NCBI GenBank assembly: GCA_014925825.1 | Contig: JACGCK010000433.1 | Span: 1 to 24,403 of the forward strand | From: Pholiota molesta | Lineage: Eukaryota > Basidiomycota > Agaricomycetes > Agaricales > Strophariaceae | DNA: 24,403 bases | Reading direction: 5' to 3' | Notes under the pieces: generated by a model | The model's input: only the letters and a program-made list of their open reading frames with translations | What the model was told of the DNA's origin: nothing | Databases searched by the model: none | Program-made: the position numbers and the translations under genes | Shown: piece after piece, positions 23,186 through 24,403 of the stretch | Layout of the letters: each line of letters opens with the position of its first letter | How positions within the stretch are numbered: the first letter of the stretch is position 1

Positions 23186-24403
23186 ATGACCTATCGATAT
23201 CCACCTGTATCCAATCTCCCCAAGTTGCTTGAGGCTCTGCGGGAGGTGCCTGCCACCACAGAAGCCGCCAAAGATGACGTGCTGGCCGCCATCTATACCT
23301 ATCTCATGAACACGCACCCAAACCCTCCTGGAAACATTCACTGGTTCTGCGACAAGGCTGACTCAATTACCAAGGAAGCAGCCGCCTTTTCACTTCGTCT
23401 ATTCGCGTACGACAGTGACGGAGTCACGAAATGGAAGAACACTCTTCATGACTGCGTTTCGCATTGCGCGCCTTGTGCTCAGGCGTTGGAGTTAGGGAAG
23501 ATTGTTTGGAGGACCACGTTAGTACCTTCACTTGTAGTCGGGGCCATCGCCGTGATACTAATCGTTACAAACTCTTCCTTTCAACAATGTCTAGGTATTT
23601 TGGTGCCTTCCAGGATGAAGTGCTCGCGCAATTTTTTACTCAATTTGAAGCTTGGGAACTGCAGAAAACTATACAGGACATCGATATGGCAGAGACAGCC
23701 TCGAATTCATCTTCTAATGAGCCGACCGCGTCTTTACCCAGTGGTACCCTTTATCGATTGGTGTCCAATTGGAACGTTTTCTGCGATTCACGAGTGACTT
23801 CTTATCTTCAATCCCACGTACCGCCAAGCCCAGTTCCTGGTTGGCCAGAAAACCCTCTGCCTCCTGGTTGTTAGTGTTATTAATCGCGGATGACGCAAAG
23901 CTACGAATCTGGGCGAAGGATTATGCTTCTCGAAGTAAACTTATACCCAAGGATTTACTTTCGAAGTCTTATATCGAAGCTTTGGAGCTTGTTGTTTCTG
24001 CGCTGGATATTTCTTCGCGCCCTTTTTCAGAAGAAGACGCGATCCTCGATCAAGCAATGCCTCCTCCACTGAAGCATATACAACTAGCGGAGACATCGGA
24101 CCTGTGGTCTGGAATTTATACCATTATGCGACTTCTTCCTCCTGATTGGTTAAACTCAAACCTAGGGAATCCATTGAAATTAAGACGTGTAACCTTGAGT
24201 CACCTACAAGATCCAGCTCCACGTCAGTTAATTTTCCTTTCTGTTCTGTAGCTTTTATGATACTGAAGTAGACCTTCGCTAGATTTTCTGGAAGTTTTCA
24301 GATGCTTTATCTTATTGATGAAGCGCCTTGGCAAGAACCTCTGGGTCGGAGAAGGCCCAGAATATCCTCAAACGACATTCGATGCGATCAAGAACAACCC
24401 TCA
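23186..24403 (+). CDS. SEN1: SEN1/senataxin-type RNA-DNA helicase, N-terminal part, with a frame lesion
   Basis: Exons 23186-23517, 23595-24222 and 24283 to the window end. The protein starts MTYRYPPVSNLPKLLEALRE and matches the helical SEN1 N-terminal domain: VHWFC-like NIHWFCDKADS, AAFSLRLFAYDSDGV, TTYFGAFQDEVLAQFF, LYRLVSNWNVFCDSRV, PGWPENPLPPG, LLVLLIADDAKLRIWAKDY, LPPDWLNSNL, then FRCFILLMKRLGKNLWVGEG and YPQTTFDAIKNN. The helicase domain lies outside the window. Yeast Sen1 ends non-coding transcription and unwinds RNA-DNA hybrids; its N-terminal domain binds the RNA polymerase II tail region. At about 23868 the frame ending PLPPG must lose register by one base to continue LLVLLIADD; read as is, TAG (23872-23874) follows. 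No intron fits. The gene is normally important, so an assembly indel is a serious option. Confidence 0.82.

Overview
This window is nuclear DNA from a filamentous basidiomycete, most likely an Agaricomycete (mushroom-forming fungus). The genes are densely packed on both strands and cut by many introns of about 45-80 nt. There are fungal signature genes (GH15-CBM20 glucoamylase, SYLF/Ysc84 protein, JLP1-type TfdA dioxygenase, SGF29, SEN1) and a C-terminal four-cysteine secreted-protein motif that I recognise from Agaricomycetes. I see no transposon, CRISPR array, rRNA or prokaryotic feature. Exon models were built by hand from splice sites and reading-frame continuity.

Layout, left to right: the 3' end of a secreted small-protein gene (+, to 431); an extracellular endonuclease/exonuclease/phosphatase (EEP) nuclease (+, about 1046-3305); a ten-exon PLK4-like gene with three polo-box regions and a degenerate kinase domain (-, 3774-6604); an intron-containing tRNA-Glu(CTC) (+, 6819-6897); a doubtful small ORF (-, 7368-7601); a type II membrane nucleotide pyrophosphatase/phosphodiesterase (+, about 7930-10104); a SYLF-domain actin/lipid-binding protein (-, 10368-11414); glucoamylase (-, 11697-13936); an almost empty 2 kb stretch; a TauD/TfdA dioxygenase (-, 15919-17124); an unrecognised helical protein (-, 17692-19197); SGF29 of the SAGA complex (-, 20294-21567); translin (-, 21827-22906); and, divergently transcribed, the 5' part of a SEN1/senataxin-type helicase gene (+, 23186 to the window end).

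The genes do not form one pathway. Several are nutrient-acquisition functions (secreted nuclease, nucleotide phosphodiesterase, glucoamylase, sulfonate-type dioxygenase). The right end groups nuclear RNA/chromatin genes (SGF29, translin, SEN1), the last two sharing a 279-bp bidirectional promoter.

The two most notable results are (1) a complete PLK4-type architecture whose kinase domain lacks the catalytic HRD aspartate and the DFG glycine, in a lineage that has no centrioles, and (2) a run of reading-frame lesions in otherwise well conserved genes (translin near 22548, SEN1 near 23868, the NPP N-terminus near 7960-7990, and a missing ATG in the EEP nuclease). These point either to indel errors in the assembly or to a partly decayed haplotype.
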